A stretch of DNA of 64,000 bases from Lysinibacillus sp. PLM2 (GTDB lineage: Bacteria > Bacillota > Bacilli > Bacillales_A > Planococcaceae), in contig AP025689.1 in assembly GCA_023168345.1 (NCBI GenBank), positions 1,548,001 to 1,612,000 of the forward strand, read 5' to 3'. The translations under genes and the position numbers were made by a program. Positions 38,268 through 46,757 of this stretch are shown piece after piece (position 1 is the stretch's first letter; every line of letters starts with the position of its first letter). Below the pieces are notes generated by a model, which worked only from the letters and a program-made list of their open reading frames with translations, was not told the origin of the DNA and searched no databases.

Positions 38268-38864
38268 ATGCAGTTGTTAACAAAAATTTGGTACTTATTA
38301 ACACATAAATCTTTTTTAACCTTATTATTGATTGTAAATGTTTCTGGAACAGTCTACGGTTATATTTGGTATAGATGGCAGTTGGCTATTACTGAGCCTC
38401 AATTTTTCATTTTTGTACCAGACAGTCCAACGGCTAGTTTATTTTTCTCGATTGCAATTATCGGTTGGTTGTTTGGGAAAAACTTTAAATTAATTGAAGC
38501 CTTGGCATTAATTACATTAGTAAAATATGGTCTTTGGGCAGTTGTGATGAATTTATGGACATTAGTGGAGGTAGGATATATCGAGCCAGAAGGATGGATG
38601 TTAGTATTTTCCCATTTTATGATGGCAGTTCAAGCAATTTTATACATTGGTAAATATAAATACACATATGTACACGTAATGGTTGCTGCAATATGGACAT
38701 TGCATAATGATGTAATTGACTATGTGTATGGACAAATGCCAATTTATAGTAATATTACAAAATATGCGAATCATATCGGCTATTTTACATTTTGGTTATC
38801 TATTGCCTGTATCACAATCGCATATTTTGCTTATAACAGGAAAGAATATTTGCGAAAACTATAA
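38268..38864 (+). CDS. ypjA: YpjA, DUF1405 membrane protein
   Basis: 198 residues, about six membrane segments. GTVYGYIWY, FFIFVPDSPTASLFFS and LVKYGLWAVVMNLW are typical of YpjA/DUF1405. Function unknown. It follows qcrC as in B. subtilis. The usual next gene, ypjB, is not present here. Confidence 0.88.
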   Translation: MQLLTKIWYLLTHKSFLTLLLIVNVSGTVYGYIWYRWQLAITEPQFFIFVPDSPTASLFFSIAIIGWLFGKNFKLIEALALITLVKYGLWAVVMNLWTLVEVGYIEPEGWMLVFSHFMMAVQAILYIGKYKYTYVHVMVAAIWTLHNDVIDYVYGQMPIYSNITKYANHIGYFTFWLSIACITIAYFAYNRKEYLRKL

Positions 38865-38918
38865 ACAATTATTAAAATTAAAATATATGAATAATTAAGA
38901 AGAAAGGGAGAGAATAAT

Positions 38919-39605
38919 TTGTCAGCAGGAATGTATATAATTTACTTTCTAATTATTTTAATATTGCCGATTTATGCTCAGCTAAAAGTTAAAAGTACTT
39001 ACAAGAAATTTTCGCAGGTACCAGCCCAAAAAGGAATGACAGGGGCTCAAGTAGCTCGTATGATTCTTGATAATCACGGATTATATGATGTTCGTGTAGT
39101 GCCAACACAGGGGGTATTATCTGATCATTACAACCCTGCAACAAAAACAGTGGCACTATCTGAAGACAATTATTACAATACTTCATTAGCTGGTACTGCT
39201 GTTGCAGCACATGAAGTGGGGCATGCAATTCAGCATAAAGAAGCATATTCATTTTTAACACTACGCTCAAAATTAGTACCTGTTGCAAATATTTCTTCTA
39301 ATGCATCGTGGATATTTGTGTTGATTGGAATTTTTGCATCACAATCTGGTTTTCTTCTAGCGGGTATTGCTTTATTAGCAGTAGGTGTAGTGTTCCAAAT
39401 TGTTACACTACCAGTTGAATTTGATGCTTCGAAACGGGCAATGAATGAAGTTGTAGCACTTGGAATTATAAGTAATAACGAAGAACGTAGCGCGAAGAAA
39501 GTTTTAAGTGCAGCAGCGATGACATATGTTGCAGCAGCAGCCGTTGCTGTTTTAGAGTTAGTACGATTAATTTTAATTTATACAAATATGAGATCAGAGG
39601 ACTAG
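38919..39605 (+). CDS. yugP: Neutral zinc metallopeptidase, YugP family
   Basis: 228 residues, membrane protein with an N-terminal helix and C-terminal hydrophobic segments. The zinc motif AAHEVGHAIQH (HExxH, ~residues 90-100) and the downstream LPVEFDASKRAMNE match the YugP family. Its substrate is unknown. TTG 38919 is eight bases after AAAGGGAG. In B. subtilis yugP lies elsewhere; here it occupies the ypjB position. Confidence 0.88.
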   Translation: MSAGMYIIYFLIILILPIYAQLKVKSTYKKFSQVPAQKGMTGAQVARMILDNHGLYDVRVVPTQGVLSDHYNPATKTVALSEDNYYNTSLAGTAVAAHEVGHAIQHKEAYSFLTLRSKLVPVANISSNASWIFVLIGIFASQSGFLLAGIALLAVGVVFQIVTLPVEFDASKRAMNEVVALGIISNNEERSAKKVLSAAAMTYVAAAAVAVLELVRLILIYTNMRSED

Positions 39606-39663
39606 ATCTGAAAGATAAGTTAAGTAAAGGGAATTTAACTAGACTAAATTTATAAATAGCTTG

Positions 39664-39706
39664 AAGTGTGGGTAAGGTCAATTGTGACTTTGTCTACACT
39701 TTTTTA
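39664..39706 (+). terminator. Intrinsic terminator after yugP
   Basis: AAGTGT (39664-39669) ... ACACTT (39696-39701), with AAGGTCA / TGACTT pairing inside, followed by TTTTT. Confidence 0.8.
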
Positions 39707-39893
39707 TATGGAAAAATTAACTACAAATTAACGTACTTAATAATAATACCTTTCAATTTTAGGTAAAACACACGCTTTTTCCTTTTTATAGATTAATAGA
39801 ATCAAGTTTAATAAATTCCCCCTACTTTTAATATGATGTGATAAGTAGAACTAGGGATGGAGTTCTACAATAAATGAACCAAAGGGGGAGCGT

Positions 39894-40046
39894 ATGAAGC
39901 TGGATGTTGGGAAGATGATGTTTTTTGGTTTTATTACTTTTCTCGTCATTGTTGCACTCTCAATATATTCTGGAATTTTAACCTATGACATATTAAATGA
40001 TTATTTAGTAGAAGAAGAAAATAAATCATTTAATATAAATGATTAA
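39894..40046 (+). CDS. Small single-pass membrane peptide, 50 residues, unknown
   Basis: ATG 39894 follows AAAGGGGGAG at ideal distance, about as good as any site in the window. The peptide has a short N-terminal MKLDVGKMM, one hydrophobic helix (FFGFITFLVIVALSIYSGILTY, ~residues 10-31) and an acidic tail (DYLVEEENKSFNIND). A hairpin TAGAACT / AGTTCTA lies in its leader (39846-39867). I do not recognise a family. It stands alone between two terminators' worth of non-coding DNA. Confidence 0.7.
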   Translation: MKLDVGKMMFFGFITFLVIVALSIYSGILTYDILNDYLVEEENKSFNIND

Positions 40047-40215
40047 TACTTTACTAATTCCGTTGCTTCAGAAAAAATGGTTTGGCTACAAGTCAAGCCA
40101 TTTCAGAGTGTCATCAAAATCCCTCGAGAGTTGCACCTCTTGAGGTATTTTGTCTTTGTATTGGCGATAACAGAGTATTAGAAGCGTTCCACTACTATAT
40201 TAGCTAAATATAAGT
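40047..40215. other. Non-coding spacer
   Basis: No gene. A hairpin CCTCGAGAG / CTCTTGAGG (40122-40145, with G-U pairs) may terminate the small peptide gene, though it lacks a long T-run. Confidence 0.45.
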
Positions 40216-40339
40216 CGTTTCGTTACAGGTGTGAAGACTCCTACGGGAACAGCACGAGCCGAAGCACCCGGACTGAGTGTAGCCAGGGAGAAGGCTGAGG
40301 TCGTGCCCGTGGAAAGCGTAGCGCCTATAACAGAAACCG
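40216..40339. repeat. Dispersed Bacillales intergenic repeat (GC-richer, self-complementary ends)
   Basis: About 124 bases, clearly richer in G and C than its surroundings. The left end (CGTTTCGTTACAGG) is nearly complementary to the right end (CCTATAACAGAAACCG). The core, with GTGAAGACTCCTACGGGAA and GTGGAAAGCGTAGCGCC, resembles intergenic repeats I know from many Bacillus and Lysinibacillus genomes. An open frame through it is fortuitous. Identification is from memory, not a search. Confidence 0.7.
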
Positions 40340-40372
40340 AAGATTTCTTAATATGTATTTTAAATAGAAAAA

Positions 40373-40410
40373 ACTGCAGACAATCTCAAATTTTTGAGTT
40401 TGTCTGCAGT
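40373..40410 (-). terminator. Intrinsic terminator of ypjC (both directions possible)
   Basis: Perfect ACTGCAGACA (40373-40382) / TGTCTGCAGT (40401-40410) plus inner CTCAAA / TTTGAG. On the minus strand it is followed by six T. Confidence 0.85.
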
Positions 40411-40420
40411 CTGCACTTTT

Positions 40421-41269
40421 TTAATCATCAATTCTGAAGCCTTCGCCAGTTACATCTTTTACTTCGGTAATGGAGACAAATGCCTTAGGATCGATGGAAC
40501 GGACAATGGATTTTAAACGTACAATTTCATTTCTCCCAACTATACAATATAAAACATCCTTAGACTGCTTTGTATAGTGACCGTATCCATGGAACACTGT
40601 AATCCCTCTTTCCATTTTGTTAGAAATGGCATCTGCAATTTCATCAGGGTTACTCGAAATTATTAAAGCAGCTTTTGCGGAATATGCACCTTCTTGAACA
40701 AAATCAATTACCCTCGTACCTACAAATACCGCCACAAGTGTATACATCATAGAACGTTCATCAAGGAATGTTGCCCACGATGCAAGTAAAACAAATGCAT
40801 CAAAGATAAACATTGTTTTTCCCATAGTCCAACCAATGTATTTATGTGATAGTCGTGCGATAATATCAACCCCACCAGTAGTACCGCCACAACGAAATAT
40901 AATTCCCAACCCTATTCCGACAAACACACCTGCAAATAGGGAAGCTAGAAGTAAATCATTTTGCAAATGAACTTCAAACTGATATTCTTGAAACACTCTT
41001 AGAAATATTGAAACCGAAATTGTTCCTATTAAGGTATAGATCAATTGTTTGTAGCCAAGTAGCTTCCAACCTAAAATGAACATTGGAATATTTAAAATCA
41101 AATTCCATAGTGATGGGTCCCAATTTAGTGTAAAATATAAAATTAATGTAATTCCACTAAATCCACCTTCTCCAAGTCCATTTTGCATATTAAAGTGTAC
41201 GAATCCAAAGCTAAAGATAGCTGATCCGAGTATTATACCTATAATTTCTCGAATTTTAAAAACCTTCAC
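40421..41269 (-). CDS. ypjC: YitT family membrane protein (YpjC-like)
   Basis: 282 residues. About five or six membrane segments are followed by a soluble C-terminal DUF2179 domain (from ~220: ERGITVFHGYGHYTKQSKDVLYCIV). FRCGGTTGGVDIIARL is the family hallmark. Function unknown. GTG 41269 follows GGGAGGTAAGG. It is divergent from ypjD. Confidence 0.87.
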   Translation of the reverse strand: MKVFKIREIIGIILGSAIFSFGFVHFNMQNGLGEGGFSGITLILYFTLNWDPSLWNLILNIPMFILGWKLLGYKQLIYTLIGTISVSIFLRVFQEYQFEVHLQNDLLLASLFAGVFVGIGLGIIFRCGGTTGGVDIIARLSHKYIGWTMGKTMFIFDAFVLLASWATFLDERSMMYTLVAVFVGTRVIDFVQEGAYSAKAALIISSNPDEIADAISNKMERGITVFHGYGHYTKQSKDVLYCIVGRNEIVRLKSIVRSIDPKAFVSITEVKDVTGEGFRIDD

Positions 41270-41347
41270 TTCCTTACCTCCCTAAATTGTGGAAATACAT
41301 GAAAAATACTCTAATAACCAAACTTATTATGTTTCATTTTTCATCTT

Positions 41348-41377
41348 TTGACAACAGTATGTCAAATTATATAGGAT
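41348..41377 (+). promoter_or_regulatory. Promoter of ypjD-dapB-mgsA
   Basis: TTGACA (41348-41353) with a weak -10 TAGGAT 18 bases later (41372-41377). The -35 is also the left half of an inverted repeat, TTGACA-acagta-TGTCAA (41348-41365), a possible operator. Confidence 0.5.
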
Positions 41378-41395
41378 GTTATTAGGAGTGATATA

Positions 41396-41734
41396 ATGTC
41401 TAGTGGGTTAACGATGGAACAATTACAAAAAAGAGTAGACAATTACATAGGAAAATTTGAAGAAGGATACTTTCCCCCATTTGAGTTGTTAGCTAGACTT
41501 ACAGAAGAGCTTGGAGAATTATCACGTGAAGTTCAGCATGCTTATGGACATAAAAAGAAAAAATCAACTGAAGCTAGGTATAGTATTGAAGAAGAATTGG
41601 GTGATTTTTTCTTCATGTTAGTATGTTTTGCTAATGCAGAAAACATTCAATTAGATCAAGCATTATTAAAAGCTATAGACAAATTTGAAACAAGAGACAA
41701 AGATCGTTGGACTAGAAAGGACGAAATGAAATGA
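41396..41734 (+). CDS. ypjD: MazG-like nucleotide pyrophosphohydrolase YpjD
   Basis: 112 residues, all-alpha NTP pyrophosphohydrolase. ARLTEELGELSREV supplies the EExxE metal motif and EELGDFFFMLVCFANAE the second (ExxD). Probably cleaves non-canonical dNTPs; the substrate is not proven. Overlaps dapB by four bases, so it is translationally coupled. Confidence 0.9.
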   Translation: MSSGLTMEQLQKRVDNYIGKFEEGYFPPFELLARLTEELGELSREVQHAYGHKKKKSTEARYSIEEELGDFFFMLVCFANAENIQLDQALLKAIDKFETRDKDRWTRKDEMK

Positions 41735-42528
41735 CAATCCGAGTGGCTATCGCGGGAGCAAGAGGGAGAATGGGGTCAGAAGCTGTTAAAGCTGTAAGTA
41801 ATAAAGAAGGTATGGAATTAGTGGCGGCGTTGGACTATAAGCATGTTGGTGATAGTTTAGGCGAACTAGCCATGTTCCCACCTCATTTAAACGTTCCAAT
41901 TTATACAAATCTTACACAGCTCATTGAAGATGAGAAACCGGATGTATTAATTGACTTAACAAATCCAGAGTCAGTATATGAGCATACAAAAGAAGCACTC
42001 TTACATAACGTAAGACCTGTAGTAGGTACTACAGGCTTTACAGAGAGCCAACTAGAAGAACTTAAAAAACTTTCAGAAAATAATAAAGTTGGCTGTATTA
42101 TAGCACCTAATTTTGCAATTGGTGCAATACTCATGATGAAATTCGCAAAAGAAGCGGCCAAATATTTACCAAATGTTGAGATCATCGAGTTACATCACGA
42201 CCGAAAATTAGATGCACCTTCTGGAACTGGGTTAAAAACTGCTCAATTAATTGCAGAAGTTCGTAATGAACAGAAACAAGGTCATCCAAACGAAAAAGAA
42301 ACAATTGCTGGAGCTCGTGGTGCAGACTTTGAAGGAATGAGAATTCATTCTGTACGTTTACCAGGGCTTGTTGCTCATCAGGAAGTGTTATTTGGTGGCG
42401 ACGGACAAATGCTAACAATTCGTCATGATTCATATAATCGTGAATCTTTTATGGGCGGGGTTCTTTATTGTGTTGAAGCGGTCATGACAATAGAAGATTT
42501 AGTATATGGGCTCGAAAATCTTATCTAA
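41731..42528 (+). CDS. dapB: 4-hydroxy-tetrahydrodipicolinate reductase
   Basis: 265 residues. NAD(P) motif AGARGRMGSE (~residues 8-17), VVGTTGF, APNFAIGA and the catalytic ELHHDRKLDAPSGT. Makes tetrahydrodipicolinate for lysine, meso-DAP of the wall and spore dipicolinate. Coupled to ypjD by ATGA. Confidence 0.96.
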   Translation: MTIRVAIAGARGRMGSEAVKAVSNKEGMELVAALDYKHVGDSLGELAMFPPHLNVPIYTNLTQLIEDEKPDVLIDLTNPESVYEHTKEALLHNVRPVVGTTGFTESQLEELKKLSENNKVGCIIAPNFAIGAILMMKFAKEAAKYLPNVEIIELHHDRKLDAPSGTGLKTAQLIAEVRNEQKQGHPNEKETIAGARGADFEGMRIHSVRLPGLVAHQEVLFGGDGQMLTIRHDSYNRESFMGGVLYCVEAVMTIEDLVYGLENLI

Positions 42529-42605
42529 TTACTGTTGTAACTATTTCCATTAGATTAGTGAATAAATAAATCTTTGCTTAATTGAAAAAGAATGGGATGA
42601 AGAAA

Positions 42606-43010
42606 ATGAAAATAGCCTTAATTGCACATGATCATAAAAAAGATAGTCTTGTTGAATTCGCAATCGCATATAAAGAAATATTACAACAACACGAGCTGTA
42701 CGCGACAGGAACTACTGGACAAAGAATTCAGGATGAGGTTGGATTAAAACTTACAAGATTTCGTTCAGGACCACTTGGAGGAGATCAACAAATAGGTTCT
42801 ATGATTGCAAATAACGACATGGATATGGTTGTATTTTTCCGTGATCCGTTAACAGCACAGCCTCATGAACCAGATGTAACTGCGCTTGTACGTTTATGTG
42901 ATGTATACCATATTCCTCTTGCAACGAATATGGGAACTGCTGAAATTTTATTAAAGGGTTTAGAAGAAGGCTTTGTAGACTGGCGATTAATTCAAGAAAG
43001 AAGAAAGTAA
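42606..43010 (+). CDS. mgsA: Methylglyoxal synthase
   Basis: 134 residues from ATG 42606, the B. subtilis start; two upstream in-frame ATGs add up to eight residues. [33 protein letters not shown] and [14 protein letters not shown] carry the phosphate and catalytic Asp residues. Converts dihydroxyacetone phosphate to methylglyoxal. Normally followed by bshB1, which is missing. Confidence 0.94.
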   Translation: MKIALIAHDHKKDSLVEFAIAYKEILQQHELYATGTTGQRIQDEVGLKLTRFRSGPLGGDQQIGSMIANNDMDMVVFFRDPLTAQPHEPDVTALVRLCDVYHIPLATNMGTAEILLKGLEEGFVDWRLIQERRK

Positions 43011-43138
43011 ATATTTAAGAACAATCATTAGGTACTGAATAGTGTGTCAAATCTTCTTGCGGATGTTACCGATTTGTATTGGTATTACGTTAGAGTTACT
43101 AAACATATCAGTAACAATATTGTACTAAGTGTAATTGA

Positions 43139-43165
43139 TTGACAATGTTGTTTATTTTATATATC
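43139..43165 (+). promoter_or_regulatory. Possible promoter of bshA
   Basis: TTGACA (43139-43144) with AT-rich TATATC / TATCTA 15-17 bases later. Suggests that bshA is transcribed apart from mgsA. The -10 is poor. Confidence 0.45.
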
Positions 43166-43222
43166 TATAAATAACCTAGTCATTTAAATGAAATTAGTAA
43201 AAGAGAGAGGATGAAACGTCGG

Positions 43223-44359
43223 ATGAAAAAATTAAAAATTGGTATTACATGTTATCCAACTGTTGGTGGGTCAGGTGTTATTGCAACAGAACTAGGGAAA
43301 ATGCTTGCAGAGCGTGGACACGAAATACATTTTATAACATCCAGTGTACCTTTTCGGTTGAAGAAAATATATCCGAACGTATTTTTCCATGAAGTAGAAG
43401 TCAATAATTATTCAGTATTTCAATATTCACCATATGATATTGCTTTAGCAAGTAAAATGGCGGATGTTATAAAAAGTGAAAAATTAGATTGTATACATGT
43501 GCACTATGCAATCCCACATGCGGTATGTGCGGTTTTAGCCCGTGAGATTTGTGGTGAAAACATTGGCATAATCACTACTTTACATGGCACTGATATATCT
43601 GTATTAGGGCAAGATTCAACTCTTTCCCATGCAATAAAATACGGCATTGAAAAATCAGATATTGTTACAGCGGTTTCGAATTCTTTAAAAGAGCAAACTT
43701 ACGAGTTAATTGATACGACAAAAGAAATCGAAACGATTTATAATTTTGTAGATGATACGGTGTTTAGACCGATCGATGCAGGAAATTTAAAAGAGCAATT
43801 CGGTATTAAGGAAAATGAACGTGTTATCATTCATGTTTCAAACTTCAGAAAAATAAAGAACCTACCTGATGTTATTCATACATTCCTAAAAATCAGGGAG
43901 CAAATGCCTTCTAAATTACTACTTGTAGGGGATGGTCCTGAAAAGAACCGTGTAATGGATTTAGTAAAATACTCACCTTATAAACAGGACATTCTATTTT
44001 TAGGAAAACAAGAAAATGTAGAAGAGCTTTTTTCGATTAGTGACCTAATGCTATTACTATCAGAAAAAGAATCCTTTGGTTTAGTGTTATTAGAAGGAAT
44101 GGCATGTGGAGTTCCAGGTATAGGAACTGCTGTAGGAGGTATACCTGAAGTGATTGAACATGGTGTAAATGGGTATATAGTTCCTTTAGGTGGCGTAGAG
44201 CAAGCGGCGGATTACGCGCTTGAACTTTTATCTGACGAAGAGAAATTAAATGATTTTAGAAGAGCTGCAATTTCAGCATCTCAAACAAAATTTAATTCAA
44301 AGCTTATTATCGATCATTATGAACAGCTATATGAACGTTTGGCGGTACTGAGAGTATGA
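43223..44359 (+). CDS. bshA: N-acetyl-alpha-D-glucosaminyl L-malate synthase BshA
   Basis: 378 residues from ATG 43223 (MKKLKIGITCYPTVGGSGVIATELG), matching the homologue start; the ATG at 43211 is one base from the GAGAGG. GT-B glycosyltransferase: HYAIPHAV, TTLHGTDI, HVSNFRKIKN, LVGDGPEK, and the donor-site motif SEKESFGLVLLEGMACG. Joins UDP-GlcNAc and malate, first step of bacillithiol. Overlaps cca. Confidence 0.95.
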   Translation: MKKLKIGITCYPTVGGSGVIATELGKMLAERGHEIHFITSSVPFRLKKIYPNVFFHEVEVNNYSVFQYSPYDIALASKMADVIKSEKLDCIHVHYAIPHAVCAVLAREICGENIGIITTLHGTDISVLGQDSTLSHAIKYGIEKSDIVTAVSNSLKEQTYELIDTTKEIETIYNFVDDTVFRPIDAGNLKEQFGIKENERVIIHVSNFRKIKNLPDVIHTFLKIREQMPSKLLLVGDGPEKNRVMDLVKYSPYKQDILFLGKQENVEELFSISDLMLLLSEKESFGLVLLEGMACGVPGIGTAVGGIPEVIEHGVNGYIVPLGGVEQAADYALELLSDEEKLNDFRRAAISASQTKFNSKLIIDHYEQLYERLAVLRV

Positions 44360-45540
44360 TTGAAAACAAAGACTGGCAAGCTGCAATTCGCGTAATTGAA
44401 AAAATTGAAAAAGCAGGTTTTGAAGCGGTAGTCGTTGGTGGTGCAGTTCGTGATTTTTTACTAAAACAACAGGTACATGATGTCGACGTAGCGACTAGTG
44501 CTATGCCAAATGAAATTAAAAAAATATTTTCATCCACTGTAGATATAGGGATTGCTCATGGAACAGTACTAGTGCTAGATGAAGGGCAACCAATTGAAGT
44601 CACAACTTATCGTACAGAGGGAATCTATATTGATTTTCGTAAACCTGAAGAAGTTACATTTGTAAAGAGTTTAGAAAAAGATTTACAACGTCGTGATTTT
44701 ACGATTAATGCAATGGCTATGACCAAAAATGGTGAATTAATTGATATATATGGTGGGAAAGACGATATCGAACATCAAATCATTCGTGCAGTTGGGGACC
44801 CAAATTCAAGATTTAGAGAAGATGCCCTTCGAATGTTGAGAGCAGTACGCTTTAGTGCACAACTTGGTTTTGCATTAGAGAAAAATACATTAAAAGCCAT
44901 TCAGCAGGATAGTGAACTAATTGAATTTATTGCTAAAGAGCGAATTCATATGGAATTATCTAAAATGTGGATGACCCAGAATGTTTATGCTGGTGTGAAA
45001 GCATTGATTGATAGTAATTTAGCTAAATATTTAAAAGGGAATTTCCGAAAAACATTAGAAGATTGGAAGTATTTTAATTCTTATCGTTCTGAGGTAGGTT
45101 GGGCATATCTTTGTCTATTAAATAGATCAAATTTAAGTGAAATCATTGATTTTTATAAGCTTTCCAACAGAGAAAAAAACTTTATTCGCACTGTTTTAAA
45201 TTGCTACCAATCATTACTTAATCATTGGAATGAGCTAGATTATTTCCAATATGATTTATCTACATTAGAGGTAGCCTACGATTTTGCAATATGGCAACAA
45301 AAGAAAGTTCCTTTCAGAAAAGAGCATATTGCTCTTGTAAAATCCAGTTTACCAATCCAATCACTAAACCAATTAGCTGTGAATGGCACTCACTTTAAAG
45401 AGTGGACGTCAAAAAAAGGTGGTCCATGGATGAAAGTTGCATTAGATGCTGCACTAGTTGCTGTATTAAAAGGTCAAGTTAAAAACGACGAACAACATTT
45501 GAAGGAATGGTTTTTAAATGAATTTAACATTGAAGGATGA
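44356..45540 (+). CDS. cca: CCA-adding tRNA nucleotidyltransferase
   Basis: 394 residues, class II. GGAVRDFLL, the catalytic DVDVAT (DxD), RRDFTINAMA and EDALRMLRAVRFSAQLGF are all intact. Adds or repairs the 3' CCA of tRNAs. Start ATG 44356 overlaps the bshA stop, and its end overlaps birA by 23 bases: one operon. Confidence 0.95.
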   Translation: MIENKDWQAAIRVIEKIEKAGFEAVVVGGAVRDFLLKQQVHDVDVATSAMPNEIKKIFSSTVDIGIAHGTVLVLDEGQPIEVTTYRTEGIYIDFRKPEEVTFVKSLEKDLQRRDFTINAMAMTKNGELIDIYGGKDDIEHQIIRAVGDPNSRFREDALRMLRAVRFSAQLGFALEKNTLKAIQQDSELIEFIAKERIHMELSKMWMTQNVYAGVKALIDSNLAKYLKGNFRKTLEDWKYFNSYRSEVGWAYLCLLNRSNLSEIIDFYKLSNREKNFIRTVLNCYQSLLNHWNELDYFQYDLSTLEVAYDFAIWQQKKVPFRKEHIALVKSSLPIQSLNQLAVNGTHFKEWTSKKGGPWMKVALDAALVAVLKGQVKNDEQHLKEWFLNEFNIEG

Positions 45541-46501
45541 AATACTGAAACGCTTTCTTTCAGCAAATGGGGAACCATTATCTGGTCAACAACTTGGAGA
45601 AGAATTTGGAATATCACGAACGGCTATCTGGAAACATATGCAAACATTACAGGATGAGGGGTATACCTTCGATACGATAAAGAAAAAGGGATATGTACTA
45701 GTGTCAACACCAGATCGGGTGGATCCTGCACGTATTTCAAATTATTTAGCAACGAATCGTTTAGGCCAATCCATCCACTACTTTGAAGACTGTACGTCAA
45801 CTCAAACAATTGGCCATGAATTGGCTCGTAATGGAGCAGTTGATGGAACGGTTATTATTGCAGAAAGTCAGTCTAAAGGTAAAGGCCGAATGGCACGACA
45901 TTGGGAGTCTACAAAAGGAAAAGGAATTTGGATGACGGTCATTATTCGTCCGAATGTGTTACCACATCAAGCACCGCAATTTACACTTGTAGTTGCCGTT
46001 GCTGTCGTAAACGCCATTAAATCTTTATACAACCATATTCATCCGGAAATTAAATGGCCGAATGACATTTTAATTAATGGTAAAAAATGCACTGGGATTT
46101 TAACGGAAATGATTGCTGAAATCGACCAAGTGCAAGCGTTACTTATTGGTATTGGAATAAACGTTAATCAACAGTCTTCGGATTTTCCTGAGGAACTTCA
46201 AAACATTGCGACATCTCTTTCAATAGAAGAAAATGAATCACTAGATAGAGCTGTATTAATAGCAACTATATTAAACTATTTAGAGAAATATACGGATTTA
46301 TACGTACAGCATGGTTTCAGCCCGATTAAAATTTTATGGGAAGAAGCATCTGGAACAATTGGAAAGAGAATTAAAGCAACAACGTTGAAAGAAGTCATTG
46401 AAGGTCTAGCCATTGGGATTACGGAAGATGGTATTTTAGAAATTCAGTTAGACAATGGTGACATAAAAAGAGTCTATTCTGCAGATATCGAATTAAGCTA
46501 G
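45518..46501 (+). CDS. birA: Biotin-protein ligase and biotin repressor BirA
   Basis: 327 residues. N-terminal helix-turn-helix (residues ~18-45, GEEFGISRTAIWKHMQTL), then the ligase domain with SQSKGKGRMARHW (biotinyl-AMP loop) and KWPNDILING. A C-terminal SH3-like domain follows. Attaches biotin to carboxylases and should repress biotin genes elsewhere. Confidence 0.94.
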   Translation: MNLTLKDEILKRFLSANGEPLSGQQLGEEFGISRTAIWKHMQTLQDEGYTFDTIKKKGYVLVSTPDRVDPARISNYLATNRLGQSIHYFEDCTSTQTIGHELARNGAVDGTVIIAESQSKGKGRMARHWESTKGKGIWMTVIIRPNVLPHQAPQFTLVVAVAVVNAIKSLYNHIHPEIKWPNDILINGKKCTGILTEMIAEIDQVQALLIGIGINVNQQSSDFPEELQNIATSLSIEENESLDRAVLIATILNYLEKYTDLYVQHGFSPIKILWEEASGTIGKRIKATTLKEVIEGLAIGITEDGILEIQLDNGDIKRVYSADIELS

Positions 46502-46558
46502 TGCAAATTTATGAATCTACTTAATAACTGTACGTTTTCTTATAAAGCTGATATAGTA

Positions 46559-46726
46559 ACGGTATGGACAGTATCTTATAGAACTGTACCTTCATTTTGT
46601 TACTATTAAAAAAACAGTCTGCCTTGATCTATTAAGACAAGGACGGGAGAAAACGTTCGCGTTAATGAATCATTTTTAAATGACGCTACCCTTCTGTCCA
46701 AATTTTCGACAGAAGGGTATTTTTTG
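46559..46726 (+). ncRNA. panB 5' leader with candidate pan RNA motif and terminator
   Basis: Between birA and panB lies a folded leader. The hairpin at 46619-46646 pairs CTG/CGG, CCTTG/CAAGG and TCT/AGA with a loop ATTA and two single bulged adenosines (A46627, A46643). Two bulged A in one stem is what I recall of the pan RNA motif known upstream of pantothenate genes, including B. subtilis panB. Next comes GCGTTA / TGACGC and then a strong terminator stem TACCCTTCTGTC (46687-46698) / GACAGAAGGGTA (46708-46719) with six T, just before the panB ribosome site. TGGACAG (46565-46571) can also pair with CTGTCCA (46694-46700), a possible antiterminator. Confidence 0.62.
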
Positions 46727-46757
46727 TTTTCTTCTTATATTGAAAAGGAGAGGAAAA

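Noticed and set aside
40231-40437. Open frame of 68 codons on the plus strand
   Set aside because: It lies across the dispersed repeat and the ypjC terminator, has no ribosome site, and such frames come from the repeat itself.
46501-46757. T-box riboswitch in front of panB
   Set aside because: No T-box sequence (TGGNACCGCG type) is present; the two-bulged-A hairpin fits the pan motif better.
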